Shown: piece after piece, positions 1-10,700 of the stretch
Layout of the letters: each line of letters starts with the position of its first letter
Position numbering within the stretch: the stretch's first letter is position 1
NCBI GenBank assembly: GCA_013398175.1
Contig: VZRZ01001998.1
Span: forward strand, 1,238,811 to 1,302,810
Direction of reading: 5' to 3'
Origin: Climacteris rufus
Taxonomy: Eukaryota > Chordata > Aves > Passeriformes > Climacteridae
Length of the DNA: 64,000 bases
The notes under the pieces: generated by a model
The model's database searches: none
What the model saw: the letters and a program-made list of their open reading frames with translations, nothing else
Told to the model about the DNA's origin: nothing
Made by a program: the position numbers and the translations under genes

Positions 1-1
1 T

Positions 2-4
<3 letters not shown>

Positions 5-30
<26 letters not shown>
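5..30. repeat. (TA)n microsatellite
   Basis: Uninterrupted alternating T and A over about 26 bases, ending where the sequence becomes 'gttgtgttc'. It lies at the edge of the window, so its full length may be greater. It is likely to vary in length between individuals. Confidence 0.95.
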
Positions 31-35
<5 letters not shown>

Positions 36-1180
36 GTTCTTTCCCTCGGTCCTCTCCTGCTTCTTCTCCTGCATCCTTTCAGGACAGGTCTTTGCTCCAG
101 GCCTGGTTTCAATCAACTTGTTAATTTTAGTAGTGTCAAACTTCACACAGCCTGGTGTAGTTACAGGGAAGTTTTTCCCCATCCCTGTTGTGAAGTGTGT
201 GTTTTGCCTCACCTTTCCCAGGAAGGAGGAGGCGTGGTCCCTTTTTAAGCTGTAGGTTCTCAGCACAATGTTGTAACTTTCTTTCACAGTGGAAGAAAGC
301 AGAAACCGTACCATTTCTGGTATCTTGTTACTCAGTTGTTTCCCTGGAACAGCTGTAACCCTGGAGGCCTGCCCCTGTATCCTTCTTTTTTTTTTGGAAT
401 GTAACACAGGCACTCAGAACCAACTGTACTGATTTAGTCCATTTTAACATTAATCCATCTGCTGGTTGAGAATAAGAAGTGGGCAAATTGATAACTAATG
501 AATTACAGTGGCCAGATATTGGAGGTGAATTTTAAATAAAAGCGATCTGAAATTAACTAAACATTGCACAAACAGCAAATTAAGAAGAGTCTTTCTCTCT
601 ACACTCTACAGGGAGAGCCTGGCCTCACTGCATGATAGGTTTGAACAGAATGGAGACAAGAGAGAAATTCCTCTGAGTGTGCTTTGGCAGAATTATGAAA
701 TAAATAAGAAAATGTACCGGGTGGGAATACTTTCTCTGTCACAAATGGTTTGAAACATTCTTAGGGTTTTTGGCCAACTTAATACATAATCCTTTAACTA
801 TAATGTTCTTGGCAAAGAACATGCTTCAGCTTCTGTCTTGTTAGAAGATGCAGCTCCTTTCAAAACTGATTTATTTTAGTTTGGTGTGACATTAGCTGCA
901 AGGCTTTTCAGCAGTGCAGGCAGAATTTGGTTGTTACAGGAGTTGCCTAAAAACCTGCTGTGAAAGTGAGAAGGGTGAGATGACAAAGTGTGGTAGAGAA
1001 CTGAAAAACCTGCTATGAGTGAAATTTCCATGTTGCTGCTCTGCACAAAATGAGTGCTGGTTCCTGCTTTTAGGACAGTCCTCTCATTCCAGCAGCAGTG
1101 GCTGCTCCTGCAGCATCCTGAGTCTTCCCTGAGAGCAGGAGCACTGCCTGCCTGACACTTCACTGCTCCCATTTGGAAAC
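31..1180. other. AT-rich stretch without a recognisable gene
   Basis: Only short open frames occur here (73 codons from position 34). None resembles a known protein or has a convincing splice context. A short T-run lies near 385-395. I see no recognisable interspersed repeat. Confidence 0.6.
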
Positions 1181-1428
1181 AGAGGTTCAAATTAGATATT
1201 AGGAAAAAAAAAAAAAAAACAAAAACAAAAACCAAACCATCACTGAAAGAGTGGTCAGGCATTGGGATAAGTTGGGGAGGTGGTGGAGTCACCGTCTCTG
1301 GAGGTGTTCAAGCAGTTTCTGGATATGGCACTTGGGGTTATAATTTAGGAGTGATTGTGGTGGTGCTGGGTGGATGATTGGACCAGATGATCTTGAAGGT
1401 CTCTAAATGTTGTTGATTCTGTGATTTG
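1181..1428 (+). mobile_element. CR1 LINE fragment, 3' end
   Basis: The order of blocks is that of a 5'-truncated avian CR1: 'gaggttcaaattagatatta', 'gagtggtcaggcattgg', 'ggtggtggagtcaccgtc', 'ctggaggtgttcaag', then 'gaccagatgatcttgaag' and the terminal 'gattctgtgatt'. The CR1 body is interrupted at about 1202-1240 by an A-rich tract ('aaacaaaaacaaaaacc') where family members have a short 'aaatttctt' segment. The piece is 3'-untranslated/terminal sequence and encodes nothing. Assignment rests on recall of CR1 consensus blocks. Confidence 0.88.
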
Positions 1429-2532
1429 TAATATGTAAGAGTGATATGTAATGACTTTTTAATTGTGTGTAATAGTGCACTAAATGACAGAATTCTAATT
1501 TAATATGAGCTGTGTGTTTATTAGCTACCTGATTATTTATGGATATATTAGGTTTTTAGTACTGTGTTGCTTAATCAATAAGCACTGTATTCTTTTAAAT
1601 TAATTACATCTTGGGGCTGCCATTGCAGAGGGACTGTCAGGCCCGTGAATAGGGCTGTGTGTTACTTGGGTTCAGGCTGCACCTCAGGAGGGATGAATCC
1701 ATGCAGATCACTCACAAAGAGCAAAGGTCTCTGAAAGCAAATGGTCACCATGGAAATTAGGCAAGATTAAAACCAGTGTATTTATCTAACTCTCCAAAGA
1801 ATTATGAAGAATGATGTTTTTAGAGTGTCAAGTGGGAAATCAGATGGAAAGTAGATGTTCCAGTTTTTGAGACTACAGTGTTTGTGTGCTGATGTCAACA
1901 CAGCAAAAGGTCTCAAGTTACAACAATGAAAAATTGCACTTGCACTGTTGTCTCAAGTTTGCATTAGTATCTTGGCGCATCATTCAGATATTTTGAGCAG
2001 AGAATAATAGTTCTCTACATCAAGTTAAGGTTAAAGAGCAAATTCTTAACACAAATGTTTCATTTAAAATTGACTTTATTCTGGTAAATCTGAGCACAAA
2101 CGATTCTATCTCTAGTGCTATGCTTGTAAATAATTTATTTCAAAGCATTTACACAATCAGAAAAAAAAACAGAGCTGAAGGAAGAGGCCATCTAATCCAT
2201 TGAACTGTCCTTTAAATCTTTATCTCTGCTTAAAAATCTCAGTGCAATACCGGAAACTATTTCATTAAAATGACTTGATGCAGTTCTTCACTAACTTACA
2301 GTGAAGAATTGCCTACTTCTAATTCATTTCCCTGGCAGCAGTGAAAAGTCACCAATTTAGTCCTATTCAGTGGGCACAAAAGTGAGGTGCTCTGTTTTTT
2401 CCTTTCACCTTTCTGGGAGTTCTTTTTCCATTTTGAACTTTTTTAACAGTAATTTCAATCTATTTACTGTCAAGACTTTTTCTTTTTCTCCCGTGAGAAT
2501 GTGTTTTGTCTTAATGTTGTTGCTGTACTTGT
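1429..2532. other. AT-rich stretch without a recognisable gene
   Basis: Ordinary AT-rich sequence between two CR1 copies, with an A9 run near 2161. No open frame of note and no repeat that I recognise. Confidence 0.6.
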
Positions 2533-2822
2533 GAGGACCTTATGGTAGCATTCCAGTACATAAAAAGAGTTTACAAGAAGGCTGGTGAGGGACTTTTCAC
2601 AAGGATGTGGAGTGACAGGACAAGGGGGAATGGTCTTAAACTGAAGGCGGTGGTGAGACCCTGGCACAGGTTGCCCAGAGAAGCTGTGGCTGCCCCATCC
2701 CTGCAAGTGTCCAAGGCCAGGCTGGATGAGTCTTGGAGCAACCTGGGATAGAAGAAGGTGTCCCCTGCCCACACCAGGGGCTTGGAAGAGATGAGCTTTA
2801 ATGTCTCTTTCAGGCCAAACAA
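2533..2822 (+). mobile_element. CR1 LINE fragment with internal deletion
   Basis: The segment starts with degenerate CR1 sequence ('gaccttatggtagcattcca', 'ttacaagaaggctggtgagg'). It continues through 'gacaggacaagggggaatgg', then 'ccctggcacaggttgcccag', 'gctgtggctgccccatccct', 'gcaacctgggatag' and 'gagatgagcttta'. Between 'cttaaactgaa' (about 2644) and 'ggcggtggtgagaccc' it lacks the usual segment that contains 'agattagatattaggaag' in family members. It also stops before the usual 'attctgtgattctg' tail. Two small open frames inside it are by-products of the repeat. Confidence 0.9.
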
Positions 2823-2862
2823 CTAGAAGTTTCCATAATCTTACATATATGTAGATAGTGTC

Positions 2863-2879
2863 GGTGGGTGGGTGGGTGG
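2863..2879 (+). repeat. (GGGT)n tract, G-quadruplex-like
   Basis: GG-T-GGG-T-GGG-T-GGG-T-GG: five consecutive G-runs separated by single T residues. Three runs have three G and the two outer runs have two. Single-base loops are the arrangement most favourable to a quadruplex. It lies about 40 bases after the CR1 fragment. Confidence 0.8.
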
Positions 2880-3100
2880 AAGGATCGCCCAGTGTTTTGC
2901 ATGTGACATTCCCGTGTGTATCTGCTGGTATTTGAACATTTTGAGTGGTTTGAGTTGGTGATTTTGTGTATCTGTGCTCAGCTCAAGCTGGTTCTCATTT
3001 TGAATTAGTTCTTTCAATAATTCTTCTGCAGCACTTCTCCCATCTATGCAGTCCACTGCCAAGCCACCCTGTTGGAAAATGATGCAGCATGGGTGCTTAC

Positions 3101-3158
3101 CTGCAAGTTATAACCACTTCTTTGGAGGTGTTAAGAGTAAAGGTTGAAGGAATTGTAG
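3101..3158 (-). other. Exon-like segment, minus strand (58 nt)
   Basis: Read on the minus strand, a pyrimidine-rich acceptor ('tttcatcttccacttgttcag') precedes 58 nt that end at a strong donor (GCAG|gtaagc). One of three frames is open for 18 codons (TIPSTFTLNTSKEVVITC) and would enter in phase 1 and leave in phase 2. I do not recognise the peptide. Pseudoexons of this quality occur by chance in AT-rich DNA, and no flanking exons of matching phase are certain. Confidence 0.15.
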
Positions 3159-4137
3159 CTGAACAAGTGGAAGATGAAAGAAATTATGAAAGGTGAGGGA
3201 AGAAAGCATTGTAATTAGGCTAATGTATGGTACACCTACTATATCATCCAGAAAACTGGGGGCAATTATGGTAGAAATCTGCTTGATATGTATAAAGCTC
3301 CAAGAAGCATTTTTTTTGTCTTTAAGTTTGGTGCAAGCTGAAAATTTGCTGAGCAAAAATATTTAGAAATAAAGGCCATAGAGGTGGCAGGAGAGTAGCT
3401 AGTCTAATCAATAATAAAAGGATAATCTGTCTTTCTTTGTGGTACACAAAGCAATAATCTGTTGTTCACATTGATTAAATGCCTCAACTCTGTTTCGATT
3501 ATTAATCAATCTCTAAACCAGCTTATTGTGAGTATAATACAAAAGTAGTAGAGATTATGGATAGTAGTGATGGTCATAATAGCAGGAGGGTGGAGGACTC
3601 TTTTTTTCCATAGTTGGGAAAAAATCTAACTGAAGTGAGGTAGAGGGTTTTTTGGATGGATTTTTGGCTAAAAAACTGAGCAGTTACCTTTTGGAAACAT
3701 GCTGTTGTCTGTTATATTTTTTGCACTAGTAATTTATTTAATTTCTTTCTTACACTGAAGCTTATTTGAGCTGTGGGCTAGCCTAGGCTTTCAGCTCTTG
3801 AACTTTTTAAGTGAAGAGGAACAAAAAAATCTTCCTATGCATTTTGCTCCCTATGCCTGGGGTCACATTATTGATAAAGTGGTTTGTTGTTTTTATTAGT
3901 AGGTTAGGTGTAGTTTTTGCCTCAAAAGGCAGGGCAAAGAGCAAAAATTTAATTTGTCCAAATGGCTCATTACTCTCTGAAAGGGGGAATTTGCATTTTG
4001 CCTTTTTTAATTTTTTATTTTTTTACTTCTGTTGAGAGGTTCAAATGTACTTTTTTTACTGAAATGTATGAATCAAACTTTACAAAATGCAAAATCACTT
4101 ACGCTCCTGAGCAGTAACCTTTAATTTGTCTCTACTT

Positions 4138-4217
4138 TGAGTCCTGAGTTGGACCAAATGACTTCCAGAGGTCTCTCTCAGTTTCTCTTATTCTGGAACT
4201 CAGTGATTCAGTGATAA
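4138..4217 (+). mobile_element. Short CR1-like 3'-end remnant
   Basis: 'gttggaccaaatgacttcca' followed by 'gaggtctctctcag' and 'gtgattcagtgat' matches the last ~75 bases of many CR1 copies (gaccagatgacctccagaggtc... then repeated tgattctgtgat). It is diverged and only the tip of the 3' end remains, so the match is from pattern memory and the left limit is uncertain. Confidence 0.55.
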
Positions 4218-4539
4218 CACATGGAATAAAACCTACTCAGGATGTCAACCTTTAGATAGATTTGGTGCAGCTGGTGAGAGTAGTTGAGTTGATACTTATC
4301 TGTTTTTCTCTTTGGGAGGGTTGCCTTTCACCAACACTTAGGACTCCTTGTAACATGAGCTTCTCCTTTGTGCTGCCTTCTCATGACTGCCAGTTACTCA
4401 CCTTGGTTATTCCAGCCCTGCAGTGCCTGGAGGAAATAAGCAATTCTCCACAATGGGAACAAATCCAGTCTCAGTACCCTCTCTCGGAGGATTTACACAC
4501 ATGCCACAAATGCATGTTTGTTTCATTCCATTCTTTCAG

Positions 4540-4628
4540 GTTAACACTGAATACCCATGTGTGGTTTGCAAACCTGTGTCGGATATTCAGAAGAATGTTC
4601 ACCTTTCGAACAGTACTGATCTACCATG
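4540..4628 (+). other. Possible terminal-exon-like segment
   Basis: A very good acceptor ('gtttcattccattctttcag') is followed by two overlapping open frames that both end near 4629-4633. One reads VNTEYPCVVCKPVSD and continues to a stop after 29 codons. There is no GTAAGT-like donor and no AATAAA directly after the stops. It would have to be a last exon without an obvious poly(A) signal, so chance is the likelier explanation. Confidence 0.1.
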
Positions 4629-4732
4629 ATTAATGATGGATTATGCTGACATTATAAATTTAATTGCATTTTCTATCTTGACTTGTTTCCAGTTGTGTTT
4701 GGGATTTGGATTTTGGGTTTTTGTTTGTTTGG

Positions 4733-4758
4733 TTTTTTTTTTTTTTTTTTTTTTTTTT
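4733..4758. repeat. T26 homopolymer
   Basis: Uninterrupted run of 26 T after a T/G-rich lead-in ('tttttgtttgtttgg'). It could be the reversed poly(A) tail of a retrocopy, but no retrocopy body is recognisable to its left on the minus strand. I call only a simple repeat. Confidence 0.9.
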
Positions 4759-7700
4759 AATGGCAGCATGAAATAATGACGCTGATGATAAAAGTGCCTA
4801 TAAAAATTCTGGCAAATTTATTACAGAACAACGTGGCTTGATTTCTTATTTTTCTATCCATCTGGTCATTAGGCCTTTCCAACTGTCAGCATCTAATATA
4901 ATCTCCTTTAATGGCAGCATATAATTAGCTTTATGCTGATCAGAGGCATTTGGGATGGTGGTGGTAACATTCAAATCTGAATATCAAAATCCCAAAGAAG
5001 ATACTCAAAGAGACATATGTCTAAGCCAGAACTTACGACTTTTAGTCCAAAAGTCTGTAACTGGTGATTTAGGCATGTGAGCTTTGAACTGTGGCATGGA
5101 AATTTATCAATTAAGAATCCTCGGGAGTTCTGGAAGCAAAGTACAGATGTCTCTCCAAATGCTAATGTGGTAATATGTCACTTTTTCCCCCCATACAGTC
5201 CTGTTCTTACTTGAAATATATACATTCTTCTTTCTTGTCTAGCTTCTTACTTAAAAAAAGGTAATGAAAGCTATGTCTTGACATCACTTCATTAGAAACA
5301 CAAATTGTCTCCATCCAGAGCTCTATACAATCTATAAAAAGTAAAGTTTCCTTTTACTGGAGTGAAATTTTCTAGTGGGTTTTTTTGAGAAGTGAGTGTG
5401 TTTTACTGCACATATCTGATAAATATTTTGCAAATATTATATGGTAGCCATTGTTAGGAAGGTCATTGAAGAGTGTTGATGTTACTGAAACTAGGATGTC
5501 ATCCTAAAAGTACGTATTTCTCTCAGTTCTAAAGAACCCTTGGTTTGAACAGCTGCCTTCCAGAGGTGTTCTTGCATGTGGAGTTGGACAAGTCAAACAT
5601 TTGATCATAAAAGAGGTAAATATGGAGCAGGATTTCAAACACTTCAGATATATATTTATGGACTAGATCTAGCAAATTATTTGTTTCGTTGGAATATATT
5701 GGAACACCAACCTCTGTATTCTGCTCTGCAGCCAGCCAGAATAAACCAAACAGGGCTTCAAAAAAGGAAATACACCTTGACAAGTGAAAATTGCATCTCC
5801 TGTATTAACGTTCTTTAAAGCTGAAGTGTCAGTTCTTCAATAAAGGATCACAGTTCCCTTTTTGTTCTCTGGCATTGTAATCCATTTGAGGATTCTGTCA
5901 ACACCCCTTTCAAAAAATGCAGAAACCTGCTAAGATTTGTAGGAGAAAAATCTATACAAGTTACCTTTTATTCATAATTTGAAGTGCACAGCCAGAGCTC
6001 TCTCCAAGAAATATTTAGGTAATAGAAAAGGAAAAGCAGATCTCTGTTTCTATATGGTTCTGTGTTGAAAGTAAGTAGTGGCACCACTATAGGGTTTATT
6101 GTCGGCCTGGATGTTTGCTCAGGGATTATTTTGGTTGTCCACTGCTTGCTCTAACTGACCAGAATGTGAGGACACATCTTGGCTCTGACCGGGCAGTGGA
6201 ACAGATACCAAGAGAGTAAATGCAAAGCTTGAAACGTTGAAGATGGGAAGCATGTTGACTTCTCCTCAAAGAGAGCTGCCAAAATTCATTGCAGGACCTG
6301 TTTCTTACCTTCCTCCTTTAATTTCCTGCATCATTTAACCAGTGTTTCTGTGGCAGAACTGCTCTGCACTTCAGTGCTTCTCTTTATGTTTGTTAATAAA
6401 TAATGGCTTCTGCTACACAAGGGTTTTTGGCAGGTAGTGGTGAACATAATCTGTCTAGGCTGCAGACACAAACTAAAGACAACTCCCAGACCTTTTAATA
6501 AGATACCAAAACCTGTTAATGATGCATGGAAAGCATCCAGTAGTTCACAGGATGCCTCCCTCTGTCCTCCACTTCCCAATAAATGTTGTTTAAGATTAAA
6601 CTCTTTCTTCTTTATATTCATGTTTTCTGGCTTTTTCCAGGAACTGATTTCCTCCAACTAAACTTTCTTTTACCTCGAACTACCTTTGGTCAAAGTGTAA
6701 TTTAGGTGTGTAGGGTGGGGAAAAGGGAATGCTGCAGTCCAAAGTAAAAAAACATACAGTAATATAAAAGAGCAGGTAAAACATCTTTATATAAAGCTGA
6801 ACTCTAAAAATGGTACCAAATATTTTGAATTATTTTAATACACGTACCAAACTCTATATACAAAGCTATTAAAATATTGAGACCTTACAAAGATTCAAAA
6901 AGGACTTGCTTTCGAGGTAAATTTAACTGAGTTAACTCCTAATTCAATTTGTTTTGGTTTATTTTTAAATGCTGAAACAAAAATTTAAAAATTATGCCCA
7001 ATGCTGTATCTTGGAAGCCTTGAAAATATGCCTGGAGCTCAAAATAGATTTTTCAACATTAACATAATTATTGATTATTTGAGGTATGTGCCCTACAAGA
7101 TCATAAGGCAAAGCAATAAATTGGACATCAAAACAAGTCCATCCTTTAAATTCAGCAGAATAGGAAACTTTCAATAGTGTAGAGATGTTAGTGTTGTTCT
7201 AACAGAAGCATCTTCAGTGCTAGTTTGGATTGTGATGTGTTTTATACTTGTTCCATTTACAATTTCTTAAGAAAAAAACCTGAATAACGTTTCAAAACTC
7301 CATTCCATAGTCTCTTTACTGCTGTTCCTTGGCATTATTTCTTTGACAGTCAAAGTAGTTCTACACAACTATTAATTGGATCTTTTGGGGGAGATCAGCA
7401 GTATTTCCACTTCTCAGCAAAACCAAATGGCTATAACTTAAGGCTATCCTAGATCACTGGAAGAATATCAGCCATGGGAATTTCACCCTGAAGAATAAGA
7501 CCTCTGTGAACCTTTGTCTCGTGGCTGTCCCATGTTCACACGTTTTGCCATTGAAAGGCACCTAGAGGAATGTATCACAAAATGTTATGTGGGGCAAAAA
7601 CAGGGCTGAAAGAAATTAACCTCAATATCGGTGGAAGTGAAAAGAGGTTTGTGTTTTGTGAATTGTGCATGTTTGAAGAGATTATTGTTTCATGAATTCC

Positions 7701-10700
7701 TTTTGCCTACATTGCCTTAAACCAGCAAGGTGATTTGCAATATCTGTAATATTAACATTGGTTTGTTACTAGTGGCTGCTTCTGTATTTTGAAGACGTTG
7801 GCTGGATTACTCTCGTTGGTGTCTCTGCACTAATCTGTGGGGAGTTTGCAGGCTGTTCTTGCCTCCTGCTGGCACAGAAGGTTGTTTTCCAGCCATGCTA
7901 CTTAAAATTCCTTACAGAGCTGATTTCAGGCACAGTCTAGAGGAACAGAGTATGTCAATCCACTGAACAATAAACAACTCCGCTGTCCTGCCATCTAAGT
8001 AGTTTTGCTCTTCTAAGTAAGGTGAAAGACCTCCTTCTAGATAAATTATTTATCAGTCAACTCTTTGAGCCACCTGGGAACAGACCCTGTTCAAGTTTGT
8101 CAGTTAAGGAGTGAGGTCCTGGAATGATTCTGAGCATCTTTGCGTTTTTCATTATGGAATGGAGTCAGCTCTTTTGCTGGTCTTAACTGCCTTCTCCGAT
8201 ACATCCAATTACTGGATGTTTAAACTTCAAGTGGAGTAAAACTACTGTAAGTACTGGCCAATACACTCTCGTTTGTTCAGTAGTTTAACAACTGCCAGAA
8301 TTGGAGGAAGAAAGAGTTTAATTTTTGTGCCCAAGAAAATAAAGGTAGAAAGAAAGGTCTTTGATAACAAGTAAAGTTTGGGAATGTTATGGGGATGGAT
8401 TAGAATGGAGATTAAAAATTTGTTCATGCACTGTTTGGGAGTTAGTGTATTTGCTGATACATTAAAACTGTTTTGAAATGCTTTCACCACTTCCATCCCC
8501 CAAGAGGAAGTAGCTGATTCATAAACTTAGAGAGACTTAGTTATGCAAAAAAAAGATACCACACATCAAAATTCAGGAGCCCAAGTGCAAGACATTAAAT
8601 TTTATTGGAAAGCTATGAAAGAAAAGTGGTTTACACGTTAAAGCACTAGTATGACTTTTTTAGAACATTCATCATAATTTACTTACAGAAATTAAAACAC
8701 AGAAACACTTTTGTTAAATTATTGCAATTCCTACTGCCTCAGAATTTTTTTATTCCTCTTTCAAAGGCGTCTACTTAATTTTTGTGTTCAGCCAGTTATC
8801 GTAACTGATTATATAAGATAATGATTTTAAATTCTGTTGAGGCATTACTTAGAGAATGTAGTTGTGATCACTGTAAATATAGCTGATAAAAGTAGAAGAA
8901 AGGAAAGACAAGGAAGAAAATGGACGTAAACATTAGTGAACTCCAGTAGATTATTGATTTCTTTTGAATTATTTGACAGATAAAATGGTAAAGCAAAATG
9001 TTCAACTTCAAATGCATCACTTGAAGAAAATAAAAGAATGTAGCAGGGAAGGAAGAAAATGATGAATGTTACTTTGTTAGAGAGGGGAAAATGCAGTTGT
9101 TCTGCATGAAGTGTTCATCACTTTCCTTTTTTGTTCTACAGCATTTGATAAACGTCCATTTAGCTGTAGTAGGCAAAAATCACATTTAAAGTCCTGGTTC
9201 ATGGGTCATCTTTCAAAGCATTACATCTTAATAGTTTAAAACTTTTATCTGGTTCTGTACAACCGTTTAATGTCTGAGGCTTCAAGCAATTCTCAGAAGA
9301 AAGCAGTGAGGAATTTCACTCTGAACAAGGAGGGCATAATGCGTATGCATTCACATCAGGGCTAAACAGCTTTTATAGAAATTCCACTGGAGATACTGGT
9401 CTCAGAGGAAAAATACATTACTCCAAATACATCTATTCAGAATAACAATGAAACTACCCTCTGAGGGTTTCTGTGATGTTAGGTGTGGACTGTGAATGTT
9501 ATTATTAGGTAGGAAGGGAGGAAAGAAGACCTGCTTTATAGTGTTAAGTCATGGGCAGGCATATATATATACAGATGTTTCAGGTGTAAAAAGAAAGGAA
9601 GTAAGCAAAAATGCTGCATGTAGATTTTTTGACTTTAAAAAGTGCCATCTTGCTTATTTACAAAGAATTCTCAAGTTCTATTTGTTTAACATGTTGTTGA
9701 AAATTGAGGTGCAAATGAGAGATGGAGAAAGACTTTTGCTGGGAGATGCCAGCCTGTTTAACAGCACCTTCACCCTCCCCTACAAAATGCTCAACTAGTC
9801 TGAATCTCTTTTGTACCCTCTAGCTTTTTTCTCTAATACACATTTATATGCAAAGCACTACCCAGCAAAGTTTTTACTTGTTTCTGAGTTAAATTACCAT
9901 AGCAGATTTCCATGTGCTTTTGGAAGGTGACAGAGACAGCAGTACTGTTCTCAAGGCAGGTACTGTTTCGTGAAAGATCTTTATTATTTATTACCTCTAT
10001 TCCTGGTGGAAGATTGCAATTACTATCCTACTTCCAGCAACTCTTTACCTGAATCATGACAGCTCTTAATTATGTGTGAAAGAAGAAGTTATATACAGAG
10101 AAATTTCTCAGAGCAAATTACCTGCAAGATATATTCTGGTTTACACCGTCTGCAGCAGGGCTGGGCTATTCGTCTTGTGGTTCTCATCTGGATTTTTTCG
10201 CTTCAGGAGCTGGGAAACTCTGCCTGACTTTTGATACCAGAATTTGCATTGGCAAGGAATGTCTGCTACGCCTTTCCCAGTGTTTCTCCCCCTCTTTTTT
10301 TTTTTTTTTTTTTCCCTTCTCTGTTTGTCAGATTGGGCTCTGTCTATTTCTTCCTTTAAATAAACCTCTTGCAGTCTACTGCTGAGTGTACTGCTCAAGG
10401 AAACACAAAGAAATAAGTATCAGGCTTTCAAATTTCTGATCAAGTTTAATGTTAAATCTTATTGTTCAGCTACATAACTTTATTACCCTTCAGTTATAAA
10501 TGTTTTATTTTCTGTTTAAGTATTTATTGGCAAAAACATATTAATGTCTACACTTAGAGAAATGTACCACAATGGCAGTTGGGTTGGAGTTGATTTCCAA
10601 AATCATTTCAAGCCTGCAGAAGCTGGCATTTAAAAAATGGCCTGTTCCAAGTCATACTAAATCCAAGATTTTAAATGATGCCCAGCTTCTAGGCCATTTT

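Larger units (their letters stand above)
2823..4137. other. AT-rich stretch; holds a minus-strand exon-like segment
   Basis: Apart from the GGGT tract, the stretch holds a 73-codon minus-strand open frame (2841-3062) and, just upstream of it on that strand, an exon-like segment at 3101-3158 (separate entry). The two cannot be spliced directly to each other because only about 27 bases separate them. Nothing else is recognisable. Confidence 0.5.

Noticed and set aside
876..1292. 138-codon minus-strand frame
   Set aside because: It runs through the A-rich tract of a CR1 copy, which becomes a poly-Phe stretch; an antisense artefact of the repeat.
4733..4758. T26 as the tail of a minus-strand retrocopy
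   Set aside because: No transcript-like body, target duplication or poly(A) signal could be seen to its left.
6331..6657. 108-codon minus-strand frame
   Set aside because: No splice context, no recognised domain, and within the length range expected by chance.
6992..7174. 60-codon minus-strand frame with protein-like appearance
   Set aside because: It has only a weak possible acceptor, no donor and no recognised homology, and AT-rich random sequence gives many such peptides.
10141..10398. Lysine-rich 85-codon minus-strand frame that looks like a coiled-coil protein
   Set aside because: The poly-Lys part is the translation of the T19 tract and its A-rich neighbourhood. No splice sites or start context support it.
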